The notes: generated by a model from the sequence alone, not told the origin. Shown: positions 49,892 through 58,777, counted from the first letter of the stretch. The stretch: DNA of 64,000 bases from Saccharothrix sp. ALI-22-I (GCF_001984175.1 NZ_MTQP01000068.1:992001-1056000), one strand, 5' to 3'. A program made the numbers and translations.

Positions 49892-51205
49892 GTGCTCGGC
49901 GCATTCCGCTCGGCTCTCGCGACGCCGGACCTACGCAAGAAGATCCTTTTCACACTCGGGATCGTCGTGGTGTACCGGTTGGGCGCGACCATGCCCGCGC
50001 CGGGCGTCTCCTTCAAGAACGTCAAACAGTGCGTCGAGGCGGTTGACCAGCAGGGTATCTACTCGCTGATCAACCTGTTCAGCGGCGGCGCGCTGCTGAA
50101 CTTGTCGATCTTCGCGCTCGGCATCATGCCCTACATCACCGCCAGCATCATCGTGCAGCTGCTCACCGTGGTGATCCCGCGGTTCGAGCAGCTGAAGAAG
50201 GAAGGGCAGGCGGGTCAGGGCAAGCTGACCCAGTACACCCGCTACCTGACCATCGCGCTGGCGGTGCTCCAGTCCACCGGCATCATCGCCCTGGCCGTGC
50301 GCGGGCAGCTGTTCGCGGGCTGCGAGTACGACGTCATCCCCGACGACAGCATCTTCAACCTGATCGTCCTGGTCGTCGTGATGACCGCGGGCACCAGCGT
50401 GATCATGTGGCTCGGTGAGATCATCACCGAGAAGGGGATCGGCAACGGCATGTCGCTGCTGATCTTCACCGGCATCGCGGCCCGCATCCCGATCGAGGGC
50501 AAGATCATCCTCGACCGCGGTGGCCTGACGTTCTTCCTGGTCTGCGTCGCGGCTCTGCTGATCATCGCCAGCGTCATCTACGTGGAGCAGGCCCAGCGCC
50601 GCATCCCGGTCCAGTACGCCAAGCGCATGATCGGCCGCCGGATGTACGGCGGCACGTCGACCTACCTGCCGCTCAAGGTGAACCAGGCCGGTGTCATCCC
50701 GGTCATCTTCGCCTCGTCGCTGCTCTACCTGCCGGACCTCGTCTCGCGCCTGACCTCCTCCACCACCGACGGCAGCACGCCGAACTGGTGGGAGAGCTTC
50801 GTCGCCACGCACCTGGTCAGCCAGTCCAGCCCGGTGCACATCGCGCTGTACTTCCTGCTGATCGTCTTCTTCACCTACTTCTACGTCGGCATCACGTTCA
50901 ACCCGGACGAGCGTGCGGACGAGATGAAGAAGTTCGGTGGGTTCATCCCGGGCATCCGGCCGGGCCGCCCCACCGCCGAGTACCTCCGCTTCGTGTTGGG
51001 GCGGATCACGCTGCCGGGCTCGCTCTACCTGGGCATCGTCGCCATCCTGCCGAACCTGTTCCTCGACCTGACCGGTCAGGGCCAGAACCAGAACTTCCCG
51101 TTCGGCGGCACCGCGGTGCTGATCATGGTCGGTGTCGGTCTCGACACCGTGAAGCAGATCGAGAGCCAGCTCATGCAGCGCAACTACGAAGGGTTCCTCC
51201 GCTAG
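49892..51205 (+). CDS. secY: Protein translocase subunit SecY
   Basis: 437 residues from the GTG at 49892, with GGAGG 5 nt upstream. Homologues begin at this point (MLGAFRSALATPDLRKKILFTL); the in-frame upstream reading of 188 residues is spurious. Ten transmembrane helices, channel of the Sec translocon. Stop shares a base with the adk GTG. Confidence 0.96.
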   Translation: MLGAFRSALATPDLRKKILFTLGIVVVYRLGATMPAPGVSFKNVKQCVEAVDQQGIYSLINLFSGGALLNLSIFALGIMPYITASIIVQLLTVVIPRFEQLKKEGQAGQGKLTQYTRYLTIALAVLQSTGIIALAVRGQLFAGCEYDVIPDDSIFNLIVLVVVMTAGTSVIMWLGEIITEKGIGNGMSLLIFTGIAARIPIEGKIILDRGGLTFFLVCVAALLIIASVIYVEQAQRRIPVQYAKRMIGRRMYGGTSTYLPLKVNQAGVIPVIFASSLLYLPDLVSRLTSSTTDGSTPNWWESFVATHLVSQSSPVHIALYFLLIVFFTYFYVGITFNPDERADEMKKFGGFIPGIRPGRPTAEYLRFVLGRITLPGSLYLGIVAILPNLFLDLTGQGQNQNFPFGGTAVLIMVGVGLDTVKQIESQLMQRNYEGFLR

Positions 51206-51756
51206 TGCGACTCGTTCTCGTCGGCCCGCCCGGAGCGGGCAAGGGCACCCAGGCCGAAGTTCTCAGCAACAAGCTCGGCGTGCCGCACATCTCCACCGGG
51301 GACCTCTTCCGCGCCCACATCAGCCAGCAGACCGACCTCGGCAAGGAGGTCCAGGAGTACCTGGACTCCGGCGAGCTGGTGCCGGATGCGGTCACGAACG
51401 AGATGGTGCGGGCCCGGCTCGCACAGCCGGACGCCGTCAACGGCTTCCTGCTCGACGGCTTCCCGCGCAACACCGCCCAGGCGGGCGTGCTGGGCGGGAT
51501 GCTGGCCGCGGACGGCCACGCGCTGGACGCGGTGCTGGAATTCCGGATCGACGAGGACGTCGTGGTCGAGCGGTTGCTCGCCCGCGGTCGCACGGACGAC
51601 AAGGAAGAAGTGATCCGGCACCGCCAGCAGGTGTACCGGACGGAGACCGCGCCGCTGCTCGACTACTACTCCGACATCGTCGTGACCATCGACGCGGTCG
51701 GTGAGGTCGACGAGATCAGCGAGCGCGCTCTCCGCGCGTTGCGCGCCCTGAAGTGA
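51205..51756 (+). CDS. adk: Adenylate kinase
   Basis: 183 residues from the GTG at 51205. P-loop GPPGAGKGT (7-15), FLLDGFPRN, and a short LID region (GRTDDKEEVIRHR) without the zinc-binding insert, the short form common in actinobacteria. Converts ATP and AMP to ADP. GTGA overlap with map. Confidence 0.96.
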   Translation: MRLVLVGPPGAGKGTQAEVLSNKLGVPHISTGDLFRAHISQQTDLGKEVQEYLDSGELVPDAVTNEMVRARLAQPDAVNGFLLDGFPRNTAQAGVLGGMLAADGHALDAVLEFRIDEDVVVERLLARGRTDDKEEVIRHRQQVYRTETAPLLDYYSDIVVTIDAVGEVDEISERALRALRALK

Positions 51757-52583
51757 GCGGTGGACTTGTCGATGCGCTGCGTCGGGTCGTCCCCGGTCGG
51801 GATCGCATGATCGAGATCAAGAGCCGCGGTCAGCTGGAGGCCATGAGGGCCTCCGGGCTGGTCGTGGCACGGACGTTGGCGCTGCTGGCCTCGCACACCA
51901 AAGCCGGGGTCAGCACCGCCGAGCTGGACGAGCTGGCCGAGCAGAGCATCCGCGACGCCGGCGCCATCCCGTCGTTCAAGGGCTACCACGGGTTCCCGGC
52001 GTCGATCTGCGCGTCGGTGAACCAGCAGGTGGTCCACGGCATCCCCAGCCGCACGCAGGTGCTGGTGGAGGGTGACCTGATCTCGATCGACTGCGGCGCC
52101 ATCCTGGACGGCTGGCACGGCGACTCGGCCATCACCGTGCCGGTGGGCGCGGTGACCGAGGCGGAGCTGAAGCTGTCCGACGCGACCCGTGCGTCGATGC
52201 TCGCGGGCATCGAGGCGGCGGTGCCCGGTGGGCGGCTGAGCGACATCTCGTTCGCGATCGAGTCGGCCACCATCCTGGCCGGCGAGGAGCACGGCGTCGA
52301 GTACGGCATCGTGGAGGGCTACGGCGGCCACGGCATCGGCACGAAGATGCACATGGACCCGTTCCTGCCGAACTACGGCAAGCCCGGCAAGGGTCCGCGG
52401 CTGAAGGTCGGCATGGCGATCGCCATCGAGCCGATGCTCACCCTGGGCACCGAGCGCACGGTCGAGCTGGACGACGGCTGGACCGTCGTCACGGCCGACG
52501 ACTCCCGCGCCGCCCACTGGGAGCATTCGGTGGCCATCACCGACGACGGCCCCTGGGTCCTCACCGCCCTCGAAGGAGCCTGA
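51753..52583 (+). CDS. map: Methionine aminopeptidase, type I
   Basis: 276 residues from the GTG at 51753 (4-bp overlap with adk); an ATG at 51807 (MIEIKSRGQLEAM) is a shorter alternative, giving 258 residues. Metal ligands lie in ISIDCGAILDGWHGDSA, GYGGHGIG and IEPMLTLG. Removes initiator Met. The stop codon lies in the first of three 16-bp direct repeats. Confidence 0.95.
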   Translation: MSGGLVDALRRVVPGRDRMIEIKSRGQLEAMRASGLVVARTLALLASHTKAGVSTAELDELAEQSIRDAGAIPSFKGYHGFPASICASVNQQVVHGIPSRTQVLVEGDLISIDCGAILDGWHGDSAITVPVGAVTEAELKLSDATRASMLAGIEAAVPGGRLSDISFAIESATILAGEEHGVEYGIVEGYGGHGIGTKMHMDPFLPNYGKPGKGPRLKVGMAIAIEPMLTLGTERTVELDDGWTVVTADDSRAAHWEHSVAITDDGPWVLTALEGA

Positions 52584-52627
52584 CCCACCGCTCCGCTGAC
52601 CCACCGCTCCGCTGACCCACCGCTCCG
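52580..52627 (+). repeat. Three 16-bp direct repeats at the end of map
   Basis: The unit CTGACCCACCGCTCCG occurs three times in perfect tandem (52580-52595, 52596-52611, 52612-52627), followed by a partial copy. The map stop TGA is in the first unit, and each further unit carries another TGA. Possible origin: replication slippage. Function unknown. Confidence 0.9.
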
Positions 52628-52732
52628 CTGACCCGCTGATCTGGCTGCTCCGGGATCTGTCCGCCTCGCGAGTTGTCCACAGGCGAGGCCGCGCGGCCGG
52701 AGTTCGTCGGTCCGTTCTGGCATGATCAAGAC

Positions 52733-52759
52733 CAGGGGTTCCCCTGGCGGGGACCCCTG
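52733..52759 (+). terminator. GC-rich hairpin downstream of map
   Basis: CAGGGGTTCCCC (52733-52744) pairs with GGGGACCCCTG (52749-52759) with one bulged base and a TGGC loop. It lies 150 bp after map and probably terminates secY-adk-map transcripts. Confidence 0.55.
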
Positions 52760-52921
52760 CGAAGCAGCGCCTGGGCAACCGTCCGCGCAACCCGTCCGCT
52801 GTGCTGTTGTCACCTGAACCGGTGAAGTGCGGCGGCGGTCGGATGGCTCGTGCCTACGCTGGGCCGAGCGCCCTCACTGCGGACCTGCGCCGCGCCCTGC
52901 CGGCCGGTCACGTGGGCCGAT

Positions 52922-52950
52922 TTGGGCGTTCGCGCAGACCCGCGTAGTAT
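52922..52950 (+). promoter_or_regulatory. Candidate promoter of infA operon
   Basis: TTGGGC (52922-52927), 17-nt spacer, TAGTAT (52945-52950). Predicted start near 52957, leader of about 140 nt before infA. Confidence 0.55.
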
Positions 52951-53098
52951 GGACGGGTGGCGCACACGTCGCGCCGGTTCCGTCATGCCCGGGGCTCTCT
53001 TCCCGGAGGTGGCAGGGGTTCGCAAGGGCCTTGAGGAGTCGGGGTGCCGCGTGCCCGCACTCCAGAAGTAACACTCACCGTCACGAAACGCGGAGGAC

Positions 53099-53320
53099 AT
53101 GGGCAAGAAGGACGGGGCCATTGAGGTCGAGGGCCGCGTAGTCGAGCCGCTTCCCAACGCGATGTTCCGCGTCGAGTTGGAGAACGGTCACAAGGTCCTG
53201 GCACATATCAGCGGCAAGATGCGTCAGCACTACATCCGCATCCTCCCTGAGGACCGGGTTGTCGTGGAGCTCTCGCCCTACGACCTGTCCCGCGGGCGCA
53301 TCGTCTACCGCTACAAGTGA
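53099..53320 (+). CDS. infA: Translation initiation factor IF-1
   Basis: 73 residues (MGKKDGAIEVEGRVVEPLPN), a single S1/OB fold, standard length. GGAGG ends only 2 nt before the ATG, an unusually short spacing. First gene of the infA-rpmJ-rpsM block. Confidence 0.97.
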   Translation: MGKKDGAIEVEGRVVEPLPNAMFRVELENGHKVLAHISGKMRQHYIRILPEDRVVVELSPYDLSRGRIVYRYK

Positions 53321-53372
53321 CCTCGGTGCGCTCCAGCAGGGGCGCGCCGGCTGACGCAGGAGAAGCTCAGGC

Positions 53373-53486
53373 GTGAAGGTCCAGCCGAGCGTCAAGAAGA
53401 TCTGCGACAAGTGCAAGGTGATCCGCCGTCACGGCCGGGTCATGGTCATCTGCGAGAACCTGCGCCACAAGCAGCGCCAGGGCTGA
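53373..53486 (+). CDS. rpmJ: 50S ribosomal protein L36 (zinc form)
   Basis: 37 residues from the GTG at 53373. The sequence begins MKVQPSVKKICDKCKVIRRH and ends in CENLRHKQRQG; the CxxC, later Cys and His form the zinc site of the C+ form. AGGAG lies upstream. It is 52 bp after infA. Confidence 0.96.
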   Translation: MKVQPSVKKICDKCKVIRRHGRVMVICENLRHKQRQG

Positions 53487-53705
53487 CCAGAGCCGTCGAG
53501 CACGAGTCGAGTCTTCACGGACGCGACACCTAAGTAAGCCTCCTCGCACCTGCCGCACACGCAACGCAGTGCGGCACACCCCCGGACTCCAGGCCGGGGC
53601 CGGGACGCCGGTCGCGAGAGCGACCGGAACTGACACAGCGAGTCAGTCCCGGGATCGGGCGAGGAGCAGACCTGGAGCGACACCACTGTTAGGAGCAAGC
53701 GCCGT
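53487..53705 (+). promoter_or_regulatory. Structured leader before rpsM
   Basis: 219 bp with three consecutive hairpins: TGCCGCAC/GTGCGGCA (53551-53576), CCGGTCGC-gaga-GCGACCGG with a GNRA tetraloop (53608-53627), and ACTGAC/GTCAGT (53629-53647). In E. coli, S4 represses the alpha operon through a structured rpsM leader. A comparable RNA control is plausible here but unproven. Confidence 0.45.
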
Positions 53706-54086
53706 ATGGCACGACTCGCTGGCGTCGACCTCCCCCGCGAAAAGCGGTTGGAGATCGCGCTCACCTACATCTTCGGCATTGGTCGGACGCGCTCGAAGGA
53801 GCTGCTGACCGCCACCGAGATCTCCCCGGACCTCCGGGTGAAGGACCTCGGCGACGACGACCTCGCCAAGCTGCGGGACTACATCGAGAACCACTTCAAG
53901 GTCGAGGGTGACCTCCGCCGCGAGGTTCAGGCCGACATCCGCCGGAAGATGGAAATCGGCTGCTACGAGGGGCTGCGCCACCGTCGCAACCTGCCCGTCC
54001 GCGGGCAGCGCACGAAGACGAACGCGCGCACTCGTAAGGGTCCGAAGAAGACCGTCGCCGGCAAGAAGAAGGCCGGAAAGAAGTAA
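53706..54086 (+). CDS. rpsM: 30S ribosomal protein S13
   Basis: 126 residues (MARLAGVDLPREKRLEIALTYI), helix-two-turn-helix and a Lys-rich tail reaching the P-site tRNA. TTAGGAGCAAG lies upstream. First gene of the alpha block. Confidence 0.97.
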   Translation: MARLAGVDLPREKRLEIALTYIFGIGRTRSKELLTATEISPDLRVKDLGDDDLAKLRDYIENHFKVEGDLRREVQADIRRKMEIGCYEGLRHRRNLPVRGQRTKTNARTRKGPKKTVAGKKKAGKK

Positions 54087-54129
54087 GACCTCGCGTCTCT
54101 AGCTCTAGCAAGTAGGAGTTCACCCAGAC

Positions 54130-54537
54130 ATGCCACCCAAGTCCCGCACGGGCGCCGGGGTCAAGAAAGTCCGGCGCAAGGAAAAGAAGAACGTCTCGCA
54201 CGGCCAGGCGCACATCAAGAGCACGTTCAACAACACCATCGTGTCCATCACGGACCCGCTGGGCAACGTGATCAGCTGGGCCTCCGCCGGCCACGTCGGC
54301 TTCAAGGGCTCCCGCAAGTCCACGCCGTTCGCCGCGCAGATGGCCGCCGAGAACGCCGCGCGCAAGGCCGCCGAGCACGGTATGCGCAAGGTGGACGTGT
54401 TCGTGAAGGGTCCCGGCTCCGGCCGCGAGACCGCGATCCGTTCGCTGCAGGCCGCCGGCCTCGAGGTCGGCACCATCCAGGACGTGACCCCGCAGCCCCA
54501 CAACGGCTGCCGCCCGCCCAAGCGGCGCCGGGTCTGA
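54130..54537 (+). CDS. rpsK: 30S ribosomal protein S11
   Basis: 135 residues, standard. The platform-binding core (HIKSTFNNTIVSITDPLGN) and C-terminal DVTPQPHNGCRPPKRRRV are conserved. Confidence 0.97.
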   Translation: MPPKSRTGAGVKKVRRKEKKNVSHGQAHIKSTFNNTIVSITDPLGNVISWASAGHVGFKGSRKSTPFAAQMAAENAARKAAEHGMRKVDVFVKGPGSGRETAIRSLQAAGLEVGTIQDVTPQPHNGCRPPKRRRV

Positions 54538-54560
54538 GGCACGGGGAGGAGTAAGACACT

Positions 54561-55166
54561 ATGGCTCGCTATACCGGACCGGCCACTCGCATCTCGCGCC
54601 GTCTCAAGGTCGACCTCGTCGGCGGGGACCAGGCGTTCGAGCGTCGTCCTTACCCGCCCGGCCAGCACGGCCGCGGTCGGATCAAGGAGTCCGAGTACCT
54701 GCTTCAGCTCCAGGAGAAGCAGAAGGCTCGTTACACCTACGGCGTGCTGGAGAAGCAGTTCCGCCGCTACTACGAGGAAGCGGTTCGCCGCACCGGCAAG
54801 ACCGGTGAGAACCTGCTGCAGATCCTCGAATCCCGGCTCGACAACGTGGTGTACCGCGCGGGTCTCGCGCGCACCCGTCGTCAGGCCCGCCAGCTGGTCA
54901 GCCACGGTCACTTCATCGTGAACGGCCACAAGGTGAACATCCCCAGCTACCGGGTGTCGAAGTTCGACATCATCGACGTGAAGCCGAAGTCGCTGCCCAC
55001 GCTGCCGTTCGAGGCCGCGCGTGCTTCCTTCGGTGACCGGCCGATCCCGGCGTGGCTCCAGGTCGTGCAGTCCAACCTGCGCATCCTGGTCCACCAGCTG
55101 CCGGAGCGGGCGCAGATCGACACGCCCGTCACCGAACAGCTGATCGTCGAGCTCTACTCGAAGTGA
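54561..55166 (+). CDS. rpsD: 30S ribosomal protein S4
   Basis: 201 residues (MARYTGPATRISRRLKVDLV), zinc-free form without the N-terminal CxxC. S4 RNA-binding domain about 90-150 (RLDNVVYRAGLARTRRQARQ). Primary 16S rRNA binder. Confidence 0.97.
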   Translation: MARYTGPATRISRRLKVDLVGGDQAFERRPYPPGQHGRGRIKESEYLLQLQEKQKARYTYGVLEKQFRRYYEEAVRRTGKTGENLLQILESRLDNVVYRAGLARTRRQARQLVSHGHFIVNGHKVNIPSYRVSKFDIIDVKPKSLPTLPFEAARASFGDRPIPAWLQVVQSNLRILVHQLPERAQIDTPVTEQLIVELYSK

Positions 55167-55171
55167 TCCTC

Positions 55172-55205
55172 CTGGAGGGCCTGTCCACGCGGATGGGCCC
55201 TCCAG
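55172..55205 (+). terminator. Hairpin between rpsD and rpoA
   Basis: CTGGAGGGCC (55172-55181) pairs perfectly with GGCCCTCCAG (55196-55205), 14-nt loop, 5 bp after rpsD. It may be a partial terminator or a processing site that sets rpoA levels apart from the r-proteins. Confidence 0.5.
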
Positions 55206-55314
55206 TCGGGTCCCGCGGCGGCACGGAATGGTGTGCCGCATGCGTTTGCCGGTCTCCGCGACCGGCTTCCACGACGTCAAATAGCGGGCGTCGGGGTTAG
55301 AGAGGAAGAACCCA

Positions 55315-56367
55315 GTGCTGATTTCCCAGCGTCCCTCGCTCAGCGAGGAAGCGGTCAACGAGACCCGCTCCCGGTTCGTCATCGAGCCGCTGGAGCCGGG
55401 CTTCGGCTACACCCTCGGCAACTCGATTCGCCGCACCCTGCTGTCGTCCATCCCCGGCGCGGCCGTGACCAGCATCCGCATCGACGGTGTGCTGCACGAG
55501 TTCACGACCGTCCCCGGTGTGAAGGAAGACGTCACCGACATCATCCTCAACCTCAAGGAGCTGGTCGTCAGCTCCGAGGAGGACGAGCCGGTGACCATGT
55601 ACCTGCGCAAGCAGGGGCCGGGCGCGGTGACCGCGGGCGACATCGTGCCTCCGGCAGGTGTCACCGTGCACAATCCCGACCTGCACATCGCCACCCTGAA
55701 CGGCAAGGGCAAGCTGGAGATCGAGCTCGTGGTCGAGCGCGGTCGCGGTTACGTCCCCGCCGTGCAGAACAAGCAGGCTGGTGCCGAGATCGGCCGCATT
55801 CCGGTCGACTCGATCTACTCGCCCGTCATGAAGGTGACCTACAAGGTCGAGGCCACCCGTGTCGAGCAGCGGACCGACTTCGACAAGCTGATCCTCGACG
55901 TGGAGACCAAGCCGTCCATCACGCCGCGCGACGCCGTCGCGTCGGCCGGTAAGACGCTGGTCGAGCTGTTCGGTCTCGCTCGCGAGCTGAACGTCGACGC
56001 CGAGGGCATCGAGATCGGCCCCTCGCCCGCCGAGGCGGACACCATCGCGGCGTTCGCGATGCCGATCGAGGACCTGGACCTCACCGTCCGGTCCTACAAC
56101 TGCCTCAAGCGCGAGGGCATCCACACCGTGGGCGAGCTGGTCTCGCGCAGCGAGGCGGACCTGCTGGACATCCGCAACTTCGGTGCGAAGTCGATCGACG
56201 AGGTCAAGATGAAGCTCGTCGGCCTCGGCTTGGCGCTGAAGGACAGCCCTCCTGGGTTCGACCCGTCGGCCGCCGCGTCCGACTACCCGGCCGAAGGCTG
56301 GGGCACGGACGCCGTCGTGGACAACCACGACGACGGTCAGGACTACGCGGAGACCGAGCAGCTCTGA
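55315..56367 (+). CDS. rpoA: RNA polymerase alpha subunit
   Basis: 350 residues, GTG start (MLISQRPSLSEEAVNETRSR). N-terminal dimerisation domain (about 1-230, GFGYTLGNSIRRTLLSS) and C-terminal DNA-binding domain (about 250-320, YNCLKREGIHTVGELVSRSE). A short acidic tail follows. AGAGAGGAAG upstream. Confidence 0.98.
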   Translation: MLISQRPSLSEEAVNETRSRFVIEPLEPGFGYTLGNSIRRTLLSSIPGAAVTSIRIDGVLHEFTTVPGVKEDVTDIILNLKELVVSSEEDEPVTMYLRKQGPGAVTAGDIVPPAGVTVHNPDLHIATLNGKGKLEIELVVERGRGYVPAVQNKQAGAEIGRIPVDSIYSPVMKVTYKVEATRVEQRTDFDKLILDVETKPSITPRDAVASAGKTLVELFGLARELNVDAEGIEIGPSPAEADTIAAFAMPIEDLDLTVRSYNCLKREGIHTVGELVSRSEADLLDIRNFGAKSIDEVKMKLVGLGLALKDSPPGFDPSAAASDYPAEGWGTDAVVDNHDDGQDYAETEQL

Positions 56368-56425
56368 GGTCGCTTAGCGGCCGGGCCGGAGCAGAGGATC
56401 AGAAAGAAATCCGAGGAGCAATTCG

Positions 56426-57019
56426 ATGCCCACCCCCACCAAGGGACCCCGTCTCGGGGGCTCGCCGGCCCACGAGCGGCTGATGCTGGCCAACCTGGCC
56501 ACGTCCCTGTTCACCCACGGTCGGATCACGACCACTGAGGCGAAGGCGAAGCGGCTGCGCCCGTACGCCGAGAAGCTGATCAGCAAGGCGAAGGTCGGTG
56601 ACCTGCACAACCGTCGCGAGATCCTGAAGGTGATCCGCGACAAGGACATCGTGCACAAGCTGTTCGCCGAGATCGGCCCGCAGTTCGCCGACCGCTCCGG
56701 TGGCTACACCCGCATCACCAAGACGCTGCCGCGCAAGGGCGACAACGCCCCCATGGCCGTGATCGAGCTGGTTGCGGAGCAGACCGTCACCGCCGAGGCG
56801 GAGCGCGCCCGCAAGACCAAGTTCGCCAAGGACGAGGCCGCGAAGGCTGCTTCGACCGAGGAGACCAAGGTCGAGGACGCCGCCGCCGAGGACGCTGACC
56901 AGGACGCTGACGCGCCCGAGTCGGCGACCAAGGACGCCACCGAGGAGCCCGCCGAGGGCGCCGACGAGGCTCCGAAGGCAGAGGACAAGAAGGACGAAGA
57001 CAAGAAGGACGAGTCCTGA
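56426..57019 (+). CDS. rplQ: 50S ribosomal protein L17 with acidic extension
   Basis: 197 residues. The first about 120 are the L17 core (MPTPTKGPRLGGSPAHERLM). The remaining about 75 are a Glu/Asp/Lys/Ala-rich tail (AEDADQDADAPESATKDATE), common in actinobacteria but long here. Disordered, function unknown. Confidence 0.96.
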   Translation: MPTPTKGPRLGGSPAHERLMLANLATSLFTHGRITTTEAKAKRLRPYAEKLISKAKVGDLHNRREILKVIRDKDIVHKLFAEIGPQFADRSGGYTRITKTLPRKGDNAPMAVIELVAEQTVTAEAERARKTKFAKDEAAKAASTEETKVEDAAAEDADQDADAPESATKDATEEPAEGADEAPKAEDKKDEDKKDES

Positions 57020-57036
57020 CGGACGAGAACTTCACC

Positions 57037-57075
57037 GACGAGCCCGTCGTTCCCGCTGGGGACGACGGGCTCGTT
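57037..57075 (+). terminator. Hairpin between rplQ and truA
   Basis: ACGAGCCCGTCGT (57038-57050) pairs with ACGACGGGCTCGT (57062-57074). The inner bases add three more G-C pairs and a G-U around a GCT loop, a stem of about 17 bp. It ends 4 bp before the truA GTG, so it may terminate rplQ or block the truA ribosome-binding site. Confidence 0.55.
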
Positions 57076-57078
57076 CGT

Positions 57079-57870
57079 GTGCGACTGGACCTGGCCTACG
57101 ACGGCACGGACTTCTCCGGGTGGGCGCGCCAGCCCGACCGCCGCACGGTGTGCGGGGTACTGGAGGACACGATGTCCAAGGTGCTGCGCGAGGACGTGCA
57201 GCTGACCGTGGCGGGTCGCACGGACGCGGGCGTGCACGCTTCGGGGCAGGTGGCGCACGTGGACCTGCCGTCCGGCGTGGACGTCGCCGGGTTGCCCAAG
57301 CGTTTGGCACGCGCTCTACCTGCGGATGTGCGGGTGTTCTCGGCACGGGTCGTGCCTGCCGCGTTCGACGCGCGGTTCGCCGCGTTGCGCCGGCACTACG
57401 AGTACCGGGTCACCGATGCCGCGTTCGGGGCGCACCCGCTGCGGCGCTTGGACACGCTGGCCTGGCCGCGTCCGCTGGACCTCGACGCGTTGAACGCGGC
57501 CTCGGCGTTGTTGCTGGGCGAACGGGATTTCTGCGCGTTCTGCCGACGCCGTGAGGGCGCGACCACGATCCGTGAGCTGCAACGGCTGGAGTGGGTGCGG
57601 GACGGCGCCGTGCTGACCGCGCACGTGTCCGCGGACGCGTTCTGCCACTCGATGGTGCGCAGCCTGGTCGGGGCGCTGCTCGCGGTGGGCGAGGGGCGCA
57701 AGCCGGTGGCCTGGCCCGCGTCGCTGCTGTCGCTGACCGCGCGGTCCAGCGAGGTCACGGTGGCGCCGCCGCACGGGTTGTCGCTGGTCCAGGTCGACTA
57801 CCCGGCCGACGACGAGTTGGCCGCGCGGGCCGCGATCACCCGGAACGTGCGCGTCGTGCCGACCAGCTGA
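57079..57870 (+). CDS. truA: tRNA pseudouridine synthase A
   Basis: 263 residues from the GTG at 57079 (MRLDLAYDGTDFSGWARQPD). Catalytic Asp49 in AGRTDAGVHA. Modifies U38-40 of tRNA anticodon arms. Follows rplQ as in many actinobacteria. No clear ribosome-binding site; a long hairpin abuts the start. Its last 35 bp overlap the convergent membrane protein gene. Confidence 0.93.
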   Translation: MRLDLAYDGTDFSGWARQPDRRTVCGVLEDTMSKVLREDVQLTVAGRTDAGVHASGQVAHVDLPSGVDVAGLPKRLARALPADVRVFSARVVPAAFDARFAALRRHYEYRVTDAAFGAHPLRRLDTLAWPRPLDLDALNAASALLLGERDFCAFCRRREGATTIRELQRLEWVRDGAVLTAHVSADAFCHSMVRSLVGALLAVGEGRKPVAWPASLLSLTARSSEVTVAPPHGLSLVQVDYPADDELAARAAITRNVRVVPTS

Positions 57871-58777
57871 GCCAGGCCACGCCGCCCAGCGGTATCTCGG
57901 CCAGGTAGGTGAAGAACGCGAACAGCAGCACGCCGGCGACGGCCGGTGCGGCGGGCGTGCCGAGGCTGACCAGCAGCGCGATGGTGCCGTTCTCGGTGAG
58001 GCCGACCCCGCCGGGCGTGATCACGGCCAGGGTGAGCAGCCGGCTCACCGCGAACGCCGCGACCGTCGGCCCCAGCCCCAGGTGGACGCCCGCGGCTGCC
58101 AGGCACCACCACAGCAGCAGGCCCTGCAGCAGCAGGTAGGTGAGCATGCCCAGGGTCATCTGCCGCCAGCCGTCGCGGATCACCTGGCCGGCCTCGCGGC
58201 GCAGCCGCAGCAGGAACCGGGTGGTCCGGCCGCCGCCGAGCATCCGGCCGAGCCACCGCAGGCTCAGCAGCACGACCACGGCCAGCACCAGACCGGCGGC
58301 CGCGCCGATCGCCGCCGCCAAGACCCCGTTGCCGAGTACTACCGCGCCTTGCACGGCCAGCGCCAACACCGGCAGGGCCGCCCGGGACAGGGCGTTCCAC
58401 AGGCCGCTGACGATCGCCGACGTGGTGATCGCCCGCGCGGAGTGGCCCCAGCTCGACGCCATCACGGCCGTCACCGCCACCCCGGCCGCGCCGCCGAACG
58501 GCAGCACGTTGCTGATCGCGCTGCCCGCCGCGTTCAGGCTGAACGCCTGGGTGTGGCGCAGGCCGGGCAGCGAGCCGGTGAGCACGTAGGTGTAGGCCCA
58601 GAGGCCGGCCAGCCACAGCGTCGTCAGCCAGAGCACGGTGCCGGGTCCGACCCTCCGCAGCTGCTCGCCGACGGCCGTCCACGCCACCCCGCCGACGGCG
58701 GGCACCAGCGCGACCACCAGCCACGCCGCCAGGCCGAGTGAGGCCAGCGACGCGGCGACCCGGAGCCACCGCCTCAC
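57836..58777 (-). CDS. Lysylphosphatidylglycerol-synthase TM-domain-like membrane protein
   Basis: 313 residues from the GTG at 58777, in a GTGA overlap with the PIG-L stop. About seven or eight transmembrane helices. The pattern SNVLPFGGAAGVAVT and the late ITPGGVGLTENGTIALL match the flippase-like LPG_synthase_TM/UPF0104 family. Likely lipid or glycolipid flippase; the substrate is unknown. It forms an operon with the PIG-L deacetylase and overlaps truA tail to tail. Confidence 0.75.
   Translation of the reverse strand: MRRWLRVAASLASLGLAAWLVVALVPAVGGVAWTAVGEQLRRVGPGTVLWLTTLWLAGLWAYTYVLTGSLPGLRHTQAFSLNAAGSAISNVLPFGGAAGVAVTAVMASSWGHSARAITTSAIVSGLWNALSRAALPVLALAVQGAVVLGNGVLAAAIGAAAGLVLAVVVLLSLRWLGRMLGGGRTTRFLLRLRREAGQVIRDGWRQMTLGMLTYLLLQGLLLWWCLAAAGVHLGLGPTVAAFAVSRLLTLAVITPGGVGLTENGTIALLVSLGTPAAPAVAGVLLFAFFTYLAEIPLGGVAWLSWSARRARSG

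Larger units (their letters stand above)
52584..53098 (+). promoter_or_regulatory. map-infA intergenic region
   Basis: 515 bp without a convincing gene. It holds the 16-bp direct repeats, a long hairpin (52733-52759), the infA promoter candidate (52922-52950) and GGAGG directly before the infA ATG. A single TTGTCCACA at 52673 matches the actinobacterial DnaA-box consensus but stands alone. Confidence 0.5.

Noticed and set aside
52673..52681. DnaA box TTGTCCACA
   Set aside because: A single copy with no clustering and no dnaA or dnaN nearby; chance occurrence is likely.
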